From contig NZ_BAMO01000037.1 in assembly GCF_000615945.1 (NCBI RefSeq), positions 1-53,931 of the forward strand: DNA of 53,931 bases. Direction: 5' to 3'. Below the pieces are notes generated by a model that was given only the letters and a program-made list of their open reading frames with translations, was not told the DNA's origin and did no database searches. Each line of letters opens with the position of its first letter. The stretch's first letter is position 1. This document shows, one piece after another, positions 1 to 8,984 of this stretch. Source of the DNA: Caldalkalibacillus mannanilyticus JCM 10596. GTDB lineage: Bacteria > Bacillota > Bacilli > Caldalkalibacillales > JCM-10596. A program made the translations under genes and the position numbers.

Positions 1-10
1 GTTACGTTAA
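1..10 (+). CDS. 3' end of an upstream gene, possibly flagellin (partial)
   Basis: Reading from base 2 gives Leu-Arg-stop, followed about 35 bases later by a strong terminator. Flagellins of Bacillales often end in Leu-Leu-Arg and lie just upstream of maf/flaG genes, so this may be the last codons of a flagellin gene. Only two codons are visible, so this is inference from context. Confidence 0.25.
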
Positions 11-43
11 TTTTCACAAGTACGTTAGCTTTATTTATTAAAT

Positions 44-98
44 AAGGGATTGTTCCGGAAGAACGCCAAGAAGTGTTCTTCAGGGGCAATCCCTTTTT
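44..98 (+). terminator. Rho-independent terminator of the upstream gene
   Basis: The arm AAGGGATTG (44-52) pairs with CAATCCCTT (87-95), and inside it GAAGAAC (58-64) pairs with GTTCTTC (75-81). A T-run follows (94-98). It separates the upstream transcript from the glycosylation operon. Confidence 0.85.
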
Positions 99-112
99 AT
101 TCTTAAAAAGGT

Positions 113-139
113 TAAAATAAACAATGGTTTGGGCGATAT
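113..139 (+). promoter_or_regulatory. Sigma-28 (SigD) type flagellar promoter
   Basis: TAAA (113-116), a 15-base spacer, then GGCGATAT (132-139). The flagellar sigma consensus is TAAA-N15-GCCGATAA, so this matches the -35 fully and most of the -10. It lies after the upstream terminator and reads into the glycosylation genes. That puts flagellin glycosylation under late flagellar control. Confidence 0.75.
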
Positions 140-215
140 ATACAATATAGACTTAGAATATAGAGATTATTAACCATCTGACTTTGAAGAAAGCAGAATA
201 ATGAAATATTAAATT

Positions 216-240
216 AGATAGCCTATACTTAGGCATATCT
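216..240 (+). promoter_or_regulatory. Small hairpin in the leader of the first gene
   Basis: AGATA-GCCTA (216-225) pairs with TAGGC-A-TATCT (230-240) around a four-base loop, with one bulged A. The hairpin ends about 11 bases before the ribosome binding site GAGGTGA. A translational effect is possible but not shown. Confidence 0.25.
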
Positions 241-263
241 AGAGGAAGCGAAGAGGTGACGAT

Positions 264-782
264 ATGATCGTACTAGGATCAGAAAGAATGGAAAAGAAGA
301 AGTCATTAGAAGAGAACGTGGAAGCCGTATTTCAGTACTTAAAAGAAAACCACCTTCTTATTGTTGATGAGGATCATATTCCTTTGATGGAAGAGGTTAT
401 TATTCAGAAGCTTGCAGCAGAAGAGAGTCCACAATTTATCACTCGTTCTATACAGGAAGTGGAGAGCGAAACGATCCAATCTGTCATCGAATTTATCGAT
501 CAAGCTGAAAAGAACATAAAAGAGCTAGCTGATGAGAATAATAAAGCTAAAATATTCCAAGCATTTTCTGACATTGTCGAAACCTTTGTTGAGCTACAAT
601 CACTTACAGAATATTTTGATGTGGCGTTTCCATCTGAAGAGAAGATTAAGGAGTTGTCCAAAAAGGGATTAGCTCAAATGGAGAATCAAAATGAGAGTTA
701 TTTATTAGATCTCTTAGAGTATGAGTGTCTGCCTATATTAGAGGAACTTCGAGATCAACTTGCTGAAAGGAACGTAAATTAA
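264..782 (+). CDS. Hypothetical acidic helical protein, first gene of the glycosylation operon
   Basis: I do not recognise a named family for this 172-residue protein. It is rich in Glu, Lys and Leu, has no membrane segment or signal peptide, and looks almost wholly alpha-helical, as a chaperone or adaptor might. The start has a good site, GAGGTGAC four bases before ATG; a second ATG (codon 9) is a weaker alternative. Its stop codon overlaps the start of the Maf glycosyltransferase gene by one base, so the two are probably translationally coupled. From position behind a sigma-28 promoter, it may help Maf or its flagellin substrate. That role is inference. Confidence 0.7.
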   Translation: MIVLGSERMEKKKSLEENVEAVFQYLKENHLLIVDEDHIPLMEEVIIQKLAAEESPQFITRSIQEVESETIQSVIEFIDQAEKNIKELADENNKAKIFQAFSDIVETFVELQSLTEYFDVAFPSEEKIKELSKKGLAQMENQNESYLLDLLEYECLPILEELRDQLAERNVN

Positions 783-2485
783 TGAACTATAAGATTGAAC
801 AGGGAAGCGCGGATAATGGTGAACAAGTATTTGTCTATAGAGATGAACAGAAGAACATTCCTCTTAACTCCCTTTATTCACCAGAAAAAGAGGCACAAAA
901 ATTTGTCAAACAGCATCATGTCAAAAATAAAGTCTTTGTCTTAATAGGGATGGGGAATGGAGCGATCGTCAAGGAGTGGCTAAAGCAGGACGACTTACTC
1001 TACCTCTATGTTGTTGAACCGTATACTGAAATTCCTCTTGTAGAAGAGCTAACCCCTCATCTTAGCGATACCACTCGCATGAGCTTTGAATATTTCAAAG
1101 AAGGGCTAGAGGGTTCTTCTCTGCAATATCGAGCGGTGATGGAGAAATATAGTGGAGTGGATGTGGAATTTCATTTTCATCCGCATTATGTGAAAACAGA
1201 CTCAGTTTATTTAAAGGACGTTATCACGAAGCTGAGAAATGGAACGGAATTAATTCAATTAAATGTAAATACTCAGCGGAAGTTTAGAAAGGATTGGGTG
1301 TTTGAGCCACTCTTTAATTTGGAATACACAATGGAAATGCTTCAAATCACTCACTTAAAGGGTGCCTTTAAAGGAGAGAGAGCTGTCCTTGCCGCGGCAG
1401 GTCCATCCCTGAAGCACAATATTGAATTGGTGAAGCAGCTTCAACAATCATCCTATATTTTTGCCGCGGGTTCAGCGATTAATGGACTACTTAACAATGG
1501 CATTACCCCTGACTTTGTCTGTACCTACGATTCAGGTTTAGTAAACTATGAAACTCACTTTAAAGATGTTCAGTACTCTGGACCGTTAATCATCGAAAGT
1601 GTGATTAACCATCATATATTGGCTCATCATGACGGACCTGTCGTTTTAATTGGAGCAGAGATTGATTGGATATCAAGATATTACCTTCCTGAGTTACTTC
1701 TTTTTAAACCTGTACCTTCTGTAGCCAATATGACGCTACAAGTTCTTCAATACCTTGGATTTAGTGAAATTTATTTAATCGGGCAAGACCTAGCTCTTGT
1801 AGATGGCAAGTACTACTCTGATGGGGTTCATAATCATGCGGAAAGCGTGCATGTCGAGGCAACACTAGAAGTAGAAAATAACATGGGTGGAAAAGTGCCG
1901 ACCAATCACCAATTGTATGCTTTCCTAGAAACGTTCGTGAGTATGATACGTTTGATAGAGCCTTATCAAGTAAAAGTATTTAATTTATCTAAGCATGGAG
2001 CCAAAATAGCAGGAGCACCTTATGTCGAACTATCTCCTGAAGATCTAGCTCATAAGCGCAAAGAGATTGAACTCAAGATTCCGCATAAGCATTCTACTGA
2101 AACAGGAAGAGATTCCATTCAATCCTTTATGGGCGACTTAGAGGAGTTACATGAGGAACTACAGAAAGCAAGAAAAAAAGTCAGCTACTTCAAAGAGGAC
2201 GTTGCCTCTGAAGAGGATCTGAAAAAAATGTTAAAGCATTTGAAAAATGTGCGTAAATTACCCTTGTATGAAAATGTGATTCTGCAACAATTTTCCTTTA
2301 GAGTCTTACGTTTAAGTAATATATTCCAATATGGTTTCGACAAGGAAGAATATTCGAATCAAGATCGGGTGCGCATGATTCAGGAAATCAAAGCGTTAAT
2401 TATGGATTCGGCAAATTTTGTGGAGGAATTGTTAAAGGATCAGAGATATGAGGAATTAAAAGAAAAATACTACGTGAATAAATGA
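782..2485 (+). CDS. Motility-associated factor (Maf) glycosyltransferase, DUF115 family
   Basis: The 567-residue protein matches Maf/DUF115 proteins, which transfer nonulosonic acids (pseudaminic or legionaminic acid) from CMP-sugars onto Ser/Thr of flagellin in the cytoplasm. The central DUF115 domain (about residues 195-370) has the family glycine/serine stretch AAAGPSL and the downstream segment GSAINGLLNNGITPDF. The N-terminal part has a Rossmann-like segment (VFVLIGMGNG). The C-terminal 130 residues are charged and helical. ATG overlaps the previous stop by one base. The nonulosonate pathway directly downstream supports the function. Confidence 0.88.
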   Translation: MNYKIEQGSADNGEQVFVYRDEQKNIPLNSLYSPEKEAQKFVKQHHVKNKVFVLIGMGNGAIVKEWLKQDDLLYLYVVEPYTEIPLVEELTPHLSDTTRMSFEYFKEGLEGSSLQYRAVMEKYSGVDVEFHFHPHYVKTDSVYLKDVITKLRNGTELIQLNVNTQRKFRKDWVFEPLFNLEYTMEMLQITHLKGAFKGERAVLAAAGPSLKHNIELVKQLQQSSYIFAAGSAINGLLNNGITPDFVCTYDSGLVNYETHFKDVQYSGPLIIESVINHHILAHHDGPVVLIGAEIDWISRYYLPELLLFKPVPSVANMTLQVLQYLGFSEIYLIGQDLALVDGKYYSDGVHNHAESVHVEATLEVENNMGGKVPTNHQLYAFLETFVSMIRLIEPYQVKVFNLSKHGAKIAGAPYVELSPEDLAHKRKEIELKIPHKHSTETGRDSIQSFMGDLEELHEELQKARKKVSYFKEDVASEEDLKKMLKHLKNVRKLPLYENVILQQFSFRVLRLSNIFQYGFDKEEYSNQDRVRMIQEIKALIMDSANFVEELLKDQRYEELKEKYYVNK

Positions 2486-2495
2486 GGAGAAACTT

Positions 2496-3506
2496 ATGAA
2501 TTTAAAAGGAAAAAAGATACTAGTTACTGGGGCAGACGGCTTTATCGGTTCTCATCTGACGGAAGCCTTAGTTCGTCTAGGATATGATGTCAGAGCGTTT
2601 GTTTACTATAACTCCTTTAATTCTTGGGGGTGGTTAGATGAGAGTCCTCTGGATATCCGTGAACAATTGGAAATCTTTCAAGGGGATATTCGCGATCCGC
2701 ACGGAGTGAAGCAGGCGATGAAGGGCTGTGATGTTGTTTTTCATCTGGCAGCCCTTATTGCGATCCCCTATTCGTATCATTCCCCGGATACCTATGTCGA
2801 TACCAATATTAAAGGAACCCTAAATATTGTACAGGCGGCTAGGGAATGCCAAGTCGAAAAGGTGATTCATACCTCCACGAGTGAGGTTTATGGGACAGCC
2901 CAATTTGTCCCTATCACGGAAGCCCATCCTTTGCAGGGGCAATCGCCTTATTCTGCTTCAAAAATAGGCGCAGATCAAATTGCTTATTCTTATTATGCTT
3001 CCTTTCAGACGCCTGTTGCTATTGCTCGCCCATTCAATACATACGGACCTAGACAATCAGCGAGGGCAGTAATTCCAACCATTATTACCCAAATTGCTAG
3101 CGGTCAGCAGAAGATTAAGCTAGGAGCGATTCATCCTACTCGTGATTTTAATTATGTTCAAGACACGGTATCTGGTTTTCTGGCACTGGCTGAATCTGAT
3201 CGCTCCAATGGTGAAGTGATTAACATTGGAAGTAACTATGAAATATCCATCGGAGAAACCGTTCAATTGATTGCAGAACTAATGAACAAAGAAATCGAAA
3301 TCGAAACAGAGGAACAGAGATTAAGACCCGAAAAAAGTGAAGTAGAACGTTTATGGGCTTGTAACAAAAAGGCCAAAGAGCTGCTAAACTGGGAGCCACA
3401 CTATGCAGGAAAACCAGGATTTTCTAAGGGACTTCAAGAAACTATTGCTTGGTTTACGAAAGAAGAAAATTTGAAGAAGTACAAAACAGGAATATATACG
3501 ATATGA
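2496..3506 (+). CDS. legB: LegB-like NAD-dependent nucleotide-sugar 4,6-dehydratase
   Basis: Extended short-chain dehydrogenase of 336 residues. The NAD-binding motif TGADGFIGSH is at residues 11-20, STSEVYG at 127-133, and the catalytic Tyr152-x3-Lys156 in SPYSASK. The segment YNSFNSWGWLD (39-49) is typical of LegB, which in Campylobacter dehydrates GDP-GlcNAc in the first committed step to legionaminic acid. An AGGAG site lies upstream. The ATGA overlap with legG shows tight coupling. In known loci legC (aminotransferase) normally follows here, and it is absent. Confidence 0.85.
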   Translation: MNLKGKKILVTGADGFIGSHLTEALVRLGYDVRAFVYYNSFNSWGWLDESPLDIREQLEIFQGDIRDPHGVKQAMKGCDVVFHLAALIAIPYSYHSPDTYVDTNIKGTLNIVQAARECQVEKVIHTSTSEVYGTAQFVPITEAHPLQGQSPYSASKIGADQIAYSYYASFQTPVAIARPFNTYGPRQSARAVIPTIITQIASGQQKIKLGAIHPTRDFNYVQDTVSGFLALAESDRSNGEVINIGSNYEISIGETVQLIAELMNKEIEIETEEQRLRPEKSEVERLWACNKKAKELLNWEPHYAGKPGFSKGLQETIAWFTKEENLKKYKTGIYTI

Positions 3507-4669
3507 TTCGCCGCAAGATATGTATTGTCACAGGAACTAGAGCCGAATATGGGCTTTTCTATTGGTTGATGAAAGAGATTCAAGACGATCCTGAATTGGA
3601 GTTGCAGGTTGTCGTAACAGGGATGCACTTATCTCCTGAATTTGGTTTAACCTATAAGCAAATCGAGCAGGATGGTTTCCCCATCCACGAAAAAATTGAC
3701 ATGCTCTTATCAGCTGATTCTGCCGTTGCTATTGCTAAATCAATGGGCTTAGGAACGATTGGTTTTGCCGATGCTTTCGCTCGATTACAACCAGATCTTA
3801 TTGTCTTGCTTGGTGATCGCTATGAAATTCTCGCTGCGGCTCAAGCTGCTCTTGTTGCCAGAATGGCCATTGCCCATATTCATGGGGGGGAGACGACAGA
3901 AGGAGCGATAGATGAAGCCATCAGACATGCTGTAACCAAAATGTCTCATCTTCATTTTGTGGCTTCTGCTTCCTATGCTAAGAGAGTGATTCAACTAGGG
4001 GAGAGTCCTGAACGTGTCTTCAACTATGGGGCTATAGGAATCGATAATATTCGAAAGCTCAAGCTTCTACAGCAGGACGAGCTAGAAGCTTCACTAGGGA
4101 TCTCCCTTTCCTATCCTTTGTTTCTTGTGACATACCACCCTGAAACCTTACTCGATCAGTATTCTGAAACAGCCATTACAAATTTATTGGAGGCATTAGA
4201 CTCTTTTCCCGAGGCAACGATTCTTTTCACCAAAGCAAACTCGGACACAGATGGGCGTATTATTAATCAAAAGATTGATGAGTACTGTGCTAGTCATCCC
4301 GAGAGAACCAAAGCGTATTCATCGCTTGGTCAGGTGCGATATTTAAGTACGCTACAGCTCTGTCATGTTGTTATTGGTAACTCATCAAGCGGCATTATCG
4401 AGGCTCCTTTTTATAAAAAGCCAACAGTGAATATTGGTAACAGGCAAAAAGGAAGGCTGCAAGCAAGCTCGATTATCAATACTGACGATTCGAAGGATCA
4501 GATTATAGCAGGAATTAGACGTGCCTTGTCGGCTGAATTTGTGAAGAGTGTTGGGCAGGTAAAATCACCTTATGGAGAAGGAAATGTATCGGAACAAATC
4601 AAGGAAACCTTAAAAAAAATGGACCTAACCCAGATCATCACCAAAACCTTCTATGATCTTGAAGGATAA
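3503..4669 (+). CDS. legG: Hydrolysing UDP-sugar 2-epimerase, LegG/NeuC family
   Basis: The protein has 388 residues and starts with the NeuC-family signature ICIVTGTRAEYGL. GDRYE and HIHGGE segments follow in the N-terminal Rossmann domain, and GNSSSGIIEAP in the C-terminal domain binds the UDP part. The family removes UDP while epimerising C2; LegG makes 2,4-diacetamido-2,4,6-trideoxymannose. ATG at 3503 overlaps the legB stop (ATGA); an upstream in-frame ATG at 3449 lies inside legB and was rejected. NeuC for sialic acid is the alternative, but LegB, PtmE and PtmA around it favour LegG. Confidence 0.85.
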   Translation: MIRRKICIVTGTRAEYGLFYWLMKEIQDDPELELQVVVTGMHLSPEFGLTYKQIEQDGFPIHEKIDMLLSADSAVAIAKSMGLGTIGFADAFARLQPDLIVLLGDRYEILAAAQAALVARMAIAHIHGGETTEGAIDEAIRHAVTKMSHLHFVASASYAKRVIQLGESPERVFNYGAIGIDNIRKLKLLQQDELEASLGISLSYPLFLVTYHPETLLDQYSETAITNLLEALDSFPEATILFTKANSDTDGRIINQKIDEYCASHPERTKAYSSLGQVRYLSTLQLCHVVIGNSSSGIIEAPFYKKPTVNIGNRQKGRLQASSIINTDDSKDQIIAGIRRALSAEFVKSVGQVKSPYGEGNVSEQIKETLKKMDLTQIITKTFYDLEG

Positions 4670-4697
4670 CGTTATGGGAATGGCTCAAAGGAAGTGT

Positions 4698-5786
4698 ATG
4701 CACATGGGTAGAGAGAAGACGTATATCATAGCAGAAGCAGGTGTGAATCATAATGGTTCCCTTACATTAGCCAAACAGTTGGTCGATGCAGCGAAAGAAG
4801 CCGGAGCAGATGCTGTTAAATTTCAGTCCTTTAAAGCCGATAAAATAGTAAGTAAGGAAGTTAGGAAAGCAGCCTATCAAGTGAGTAATACAGGAAATCA
4901 AGATTCGCAATATGACATGCTAAAGCAGTTAGAACTAACAGAACAAATGCATCATGAGCTATATGACTATTGTCGGGAGGTAGACATTGACTTTCTATCA
5001 ACTCCTTTTGATTTGGAAAGCTTACATTTTTTAATGCAACATTATTCTCTCCCGTACATTAAGGTTCCTTCTGGTGAACTCACCAATTCTTTATTACTGC
5101 ACCATATTACGCAGTATAAAAAACAAGTGATTGTATCAACAGGAATGGCCTCATTGGGAGATGTAGAAGATGCGCTTTCAGTTCTGGCTCATGGTTGGGT
5201 CACACAGAGCGTTCCTTCCTCATTAGAAGAGTGTAAGAAGGTCTATTATACAGCTGAAGGCCAACAAGCCATACAAGAATATGTGACGCTCTTACATTGT
5301 ACAACAGAATATCCTGCCCCTTTTCAAGAAATTAACCTGCGGAACATGGATACCCTGCATAGTGCTTTTCAAGTTCCAGTGGGATATTCTGATCACACAA
5401 GTGGGATCTCGATCCCTGTGGCTGCGGTGGCGAGAGGAGCTGTGATGATCGAAAAGCACTTTACGTTGGATAAAACCATGCCTGGTCCCGACCACATGGC
5501 TTCACTTGAACCTTCAGAATTGAGAGAAATGGTATCAGCGATTCGAAACGTAGAGCAAGCCCTAGGTGCCTGGAGAAAAGTCCCTACTCTCTCCGAACAA
5601 AAAAACCTGTCGGTGGTACGCAAGGTGATAGTGGCAGGGCAAGAAATCAAAAAGGGAGAAACGTTCACTGAACAAAACCTGACAGTAAAACGTTCAAGCG
5701 CTGGCATATCAGCCCTTTATTATTATGATCTCATTGGAAGGCAAGCAGAAAGTGACTATCAGATGGATGAGGCGATTCAATGGTAA
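4698..5786 (+). CDS. legI: N-acetylneuraminate/legionaminate synthase, NeuB/LegI family
   Basis: The protein condenses a 6-carbon amino sugar with phosphoenolpyruvate to give the nine-carbon acid. The NeuB TIM-barrel starts IIAEAGVNHNGS and includes KFQSFKADKIVS, PFDLESL, STGMA and GYSDHTSG; an antifreeze-like SAF domain follows at the C-terminus. Three starts are possible: 4674, 4698 and 4704. The site AAAGGAAG (4687-4694) favours 4698 or 4704, while GAAGGA (4661-4666) would serve 4674. Family members normally begin near residue 1 of the last two. The end overlaps the next gene by 7 bases. Confidence 0.87.
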   Translation: MHMGREKTYIIAEAGVNHNGSLTLAKQLVDAAKEAGADAVKFQSFKADKIVSKEVRKAAYQVSNTGNQDSQYDMLKQLELTEQMHHELYDYCREVDIDFLSTPFDLESLHFLMQHYSLPYIKVPSGELTNSLLLHHITQYKKQVIVSTGMASLGDVEDALSVLAHGWVTQSVPSSLEECKKVYYTAEGQQAIQEYVTLLHCTTEYPAPFQEINLRNMDTLHSAFQVPVGYSDHTSGISIPVAAVARGAVMIEKHFTLDKTMPGPDHMASLEPSELREMVSAIRNVEQALGAWRKVPTLSEQKNLSVVRKVIVAGQEIKKGETFTEQNLTVKRSSAGISALYYYDLIGRQAESDYQMDEAIQW

Positions 5787-6412
5787 CTTCTGTTGTTCTA
5801 TTAGGAGCAGGGGGACATGCTCGAGTTGTACATGATGTAGTTACGCTAAATGGGCTTTCTGTCGTAGCCATTGCTGACAAAAAGAACAATAATCTAGAGC
5901 TTTCTTGGGCTCAGGTTCCCATTGTCAGCGATCAAGAATTACTGGAACAATTCTCACCTGATTCAATTGTTTTGGTGAATGGAATTGGCTCCATTGGTTC
6001 CCTTGAGCTTAGAAAAAAAATATATCTTCAATTTAAAAAACAGCACTATCACTTTACACAGACGATTCATCCTAGAAGTATCGTTAGTCGTGATACTGTA
6101 CTGGGAGAAGGAGTCCAAGTGATGGCTGGTGCTATTATCCAAGCAGGAAGCAGGGTTCTAGAAAACACCATTATCAATACGAAGGCAAGTATAGATCATG
6201 ATTGCACCATTGGTCCGCATGTCCACATAGCCCCGGGTGTAACCCTTTCTGGAGGAGTAAGGATTGATGAAGGCTCTCATATAGGGGTAGGAGCGACGAT
6301 CATTCAAGGGATTCAGATCGGAAAGAACTGTGTCATAGGCGCGGGAGCAGTCGTTATTCATGATGTACCAAACAACACGAAAGTGATAGGAGTTCCGGCT
6401 AAGGAGGTATAG
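5780..6412 (+). CDS. NeuD/PglD-type sugar acyltransferase (LegH-like)
   Basis: The 210-residue protein has the N-terminal nucleotide-sugar-binding fold of the NeuD/PglD family (VVLLGAGGHARVVHDV, residues 5-20). A left-handed beta-helix of hexapeptide repeats follows (about 95-205), ending in GAGAVVIHDVPNNTKVIGVPAK. Such enzymes N-acetylate 4-amino sugars in bacillosamine and legionaminic acid synthesis, or O-acetylate sialic acid. In this locus it would do the LegH step, but that step needs the amine made by the missing LegC. The start overlaps legI, so it is translationally coupled. Confidence 0.82.
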   Translation: MVTSVVLLGAGGHARVVHDVVTLNGLSVVAIADKKNNNLELSWAQVPIVSDQELLEQFSPDSIVLVNGIGSIGSLELRKKIYLQFKKQHYHFTQTIHPRSIVSRDTVLGEGVQVMAGAIIQAGSRVLENTIINTKASIDHDCTIGPHVHIAPGVTLSGGVRIDEGSHIGVGATIIQGIQIGKNCVIGAGAVVIHDVPNNTKVIGVPAKEV

Positions 6413-6414
6413 TC

Positions 6415-7464
6415 ATGCACAACTGGAAAAAAGCCATTGTAAAAATGTCTGATACAATCCATGATACGATCCAAAAAATTGATGATAGCAGCTTACAAAT
6501 CGCTTTAGTTATTGATGAACAAGAGCGTTTAGTGGGGACGGTTACAGATGGTGATGTACGTCGAGGCATTCTGAAAGGAATTCCACTTCATCATTCAGTC
6601 GTAGACATTATGAATCCAGAGCCTTTTAAACTAGAAGAAGGGCTAGATAACTTAAAAGTTTTGGTCAACATGAAGCGTATGCATCTCCGACATATTCCCA
6701 TTGTGAATAAGGAGAACCAGATTGTTGATTTAAAGTATTATGAAGATTTACTCGAGTTCCAGACTAAGGATAATTGGGTGGTTTTAATGGCGGGGGGACT
6801 TGGTTCTAGACTAAGACCTTTAACTGAGGATACACCTAAACCGTTACTAAAGATTGGGGACAAGCCTATACTAGAAACCATTCTAGAGAGCTTTATTGAA
6901 CATGGATTTTATAATTTTTATATTTCCGTCAATTATAAGGCAGAAATGATCGAGGATTATTTTAAAGATGGCTCGCAATGGGGGGTTAATATCAGGTATT
7001 TACGAGAGAATCAACGTCTTGGTACAGCAGGACCTTTGAGCTTGTTGCCTGAAACGCCAAACAAGCCTATCTTAGTGATGAATGGTGATCTATTAACCAA
7101 GGTCAATTTTGCCCAAATGCTACAATTCCATACTGAAAATCAGTCTAAAGCGACCATGTGTGTGCGAGAGTACAATGTACAGATCCCTTATGGAGTAGTG
7201 CATGTTGATCAACACAGGCTTAGGGGAATCGAAGAGAAACCCATTCAAAGCTATTTCGTGAGTGCGGGTATCTATCTACTAGATCCATCCGTGATTCAGC
7301 GTATTCCTGTGGGAGAATTTTTTGATATGCCGACATTATACGAGGAACTGATTAAAGAAGGGGAAGAAACGTCTGTCTTTCCGATTCGGGAATACTGGTT
7401 AGACATTGGGCGTGTAGATGATTTTCATAAAGCAAATGGAGATTACTCAGAAATATTCGGATAG
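6415..7464 (+). CDS. ptmE: PtmE-like sugar-1-phosphate nucleotidyltransferase with CBS domains
   Basis: This 349-residue protein joins two N-terminal CBS domains (about 1-115; TVTDGDVRRGIL at 42-53) to a nucleotidyltransferase domain. The latter has the signature LMAGGLGSRLRP (124-135) followed by TPKPLLKIGDKPI. The same domain order is found in Campylobacter PtmE, which makes GDP-glucosamine for the legionaminic acid route. AAGGAGG lies seven bases before the ATG. Its presence suggests a GDP-linked early pathway. Substrate cannot be told from the sequence; a mannose- or glucose-1-phosphate transferase remains possible. Confidence 0.82.
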   Translation: MHNWKKAIVKMSDTIHDTIQKIDDSSLQIALVIDEQERLVGTVTDGDVRRGILKGIPLHHSVVDIMNPEPFKLEEGLDNLKVLVNMKRMHLRHIPIVNKENQIVDLKYYEDLLEFQTKDNWVVLMAGGLGSRLRPLTEDTPKPLLKIGDKPILETILESFIEHGFYNFYISVNYKAEMIEDYFKDGSQWGVNIRYLRENQRLGTAGPLSLLPETPNKPILVMNGDLLTKVNFAQMLQFHTENQSKATMCVREYNVQIPYGVVHVDQHRLRGIEEKPIQSYFVSAGIYLLDPSVIQRIPVGEFFDMPTLYEELIKEGEETSVFPIREYWLDIGRVDDFHKANGDYSEIFG

Positions 7465-7481
7465 AGGGGATAGGAGAGCAG

Positions 7482-8204
7482 ATGATACAGGGGAAAAGAG
7501 TCATTGCACTAATCCCTGCTAGAGGTGGAAGTAAGACAGTTCCATTAAAAAACATTAAACCAATAGCAGGCAAGCCACTTATTGCGTATACTATCTTATT
7601 AGCACAGCGGATGGAAGAAGTGGATAGAGTGATCGTATCAACTGATGATGAAAGAATTGCTGCGGTTGCACTTGAATATGGAGCAGAAGTTGTCATGAGG
7701 CCTGAGGAGCTTGCCAGAGATCATTCTTTGGCGATCGATTTAATTCGTTATCACATTCAACAGCTAAGACAGGAAAAAGAAGAAGCAACCTATATGCTTT
7801 ATCTTGAGCCGACCTGCCCCATGAGAACAAAGCAAGATATCCAACAATGTTTGACCTTGCTTGAGGACTCTGAACAAGGATACGACTCTGTAGCCACTTT
7901 TTCTCAAGCGGAATTAAATCCCCATCGCTCATGGAAATTAGTGAATGGCAGTCCTGAGCCGTTTATTGAAGGTGCCAATCCGTGGTTACCTAGACAACAG
8001 CTTCCAGAGGCAATTCAGCTCAATGGAGCCGTTTATGCTTTCCAGATGGACATGATAAAACCTGATTCGCCCCACCTTCTACCAGGGAAATTAGGGGCTG
8101 TTCTTATTCCAAGAGAAAACTCAATAGATATTGATGATGAGCTTGATTTCATTATTGCTCAATCAATTATGGAAAAGAGGATGAAAAATGACTCAGATTT
8201 ATGA
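7482..8204 (+). CDS. legF: CMP-nonulosonate synthetase (LegF/PtmB, NeuA family)
   Basis: The 240-residue protein activates the nine-carbon sugar with CTP to give the CMP-sugar used by Maf. The nucleotide-binding motif IPARGGSK (11-18) followed by PLKN is the NeuA signature; VSTDDERIA, LEPTCPMR and QLNGAVYAF further mark the acylneuraminate cytidylyltransferase fold. Length is normal for the single-domain LegF/PtmB type. The 3' end overlaps ptmA by 17 bases. Confidence 0.87.
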   Translation: MIQGKRVIALIPARGGSKTVPLKNIKPIAGKPLIAYTILLAQRMEEVDRVIVSTDDERIAAVALEYGAEVVMRPEELARDHSLAIDLIRYHIQQLRQEKEEATYMLYLEPTCPMRTKQDIQQCLTLLEDSEQGYDSVATFSQAELNPHRSWKLVNGSPEPFIEGANPWLPRQQLPEAIQLNGAVYAFQMDMIKPDSPHLLPGKLGAVLIPRENSIDIDDELDFIIAQSIMEKRMKNDSDL

Positions 8205-8984
8205 TTTGCTTTCTTTAAAAAATAAAATTGCCTTAGTGACGGGTGGAGCGGGGTATTTGGGTTCGGAGATTAGTGAAACCTTAGCGGAGCTAGGAGCCAA
8301 TGTCATTGTTGCCAGCCGTGATTTAGAGAAATGTAAGCAAAAATGCGCAGAACTAGAGGAGAAATATGGCGATCAAATATGGGCAAAGCCTTTGCAGTTG
8401 GATTTAATGGATAAAGAATCGATTGCTCAAGCCTTTCAATATATCGATGCAGAGTTCGGCGGAATCGACATTCTTGTCAACAATGCTTGGTCAGGGAATA
8501 AAAATTCATTTGAGTCCATCTCAGATGAAGATTGGGAATACGATATTGAAATGAGCTTGCACTCTGTTTTTCGCTGTGTCAAAAAAGCTCTCCCAGGATT
8601 GAAGAAAAAGAAAGGTGTTATTTTAAACATTACCTCAATGTATGGTCATGTAGCACCCGACTATCGAATTTATGATGGGATTAAGTTTACCAATCCACCA
8701 AGCTATGGAGCGGCAAAAGCAGGTGTCATCCAATTTACAAAATACTTGGCTAGCTTCTTATCTCCTCATGAAATTAGAGTCAACTGCTTAAGCCAGGTCC
8801 GTTTCCTCATCCTGAAACACAGAAAAATACCGAGTTTATGCAGCAACTCGCTGGAAAAAATCCTTTGAATCGAATTGGTCAGCCACATGAAATCAAGGGA
8901 GCTGTGGCTCTTCTTTGCTCCGATGCCTCAAGCTACATGACAGGACAAAATATCTGTGTGGACGGTGGATGGTCGGTATGGTAA
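8188..8984 (+). CDS. ptmA: PtmA-like short-chain dehydrogenase (one-base frameshift)
   Basis: SDR-family oxidoreductase. [13 protein letters not shown] is the NAD(P)-binding motif, NNAW follows, and SYGAAKAG carries the catalytic Tyr and Lys. The frame breaks at about 8793, where agCCagg should read agCCCagg. With one C restored the protein continues through PGPFPHPE to DGGWSVW and stops at 8984, where TAATG overlaps the next start. That exact fit shows the repaired frame is right. Campylobacter PtmA has the same place in the legionaminic acid locus, but its reaction is not settled. The repaired length is about 265 residues. Confidence 0.8.

Noticed and set aside
3449-3502. Upstream start for legG
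   Set aside because: It lies inside legB; the ATGA overlap at 3503 and family alignment give the true start.
7352-7932. Antisense open frames in the CMP-sugar synthetase gene
   Set aside because: Low-complexity frames opposite a conserved gene, with no ribosome binding sites.
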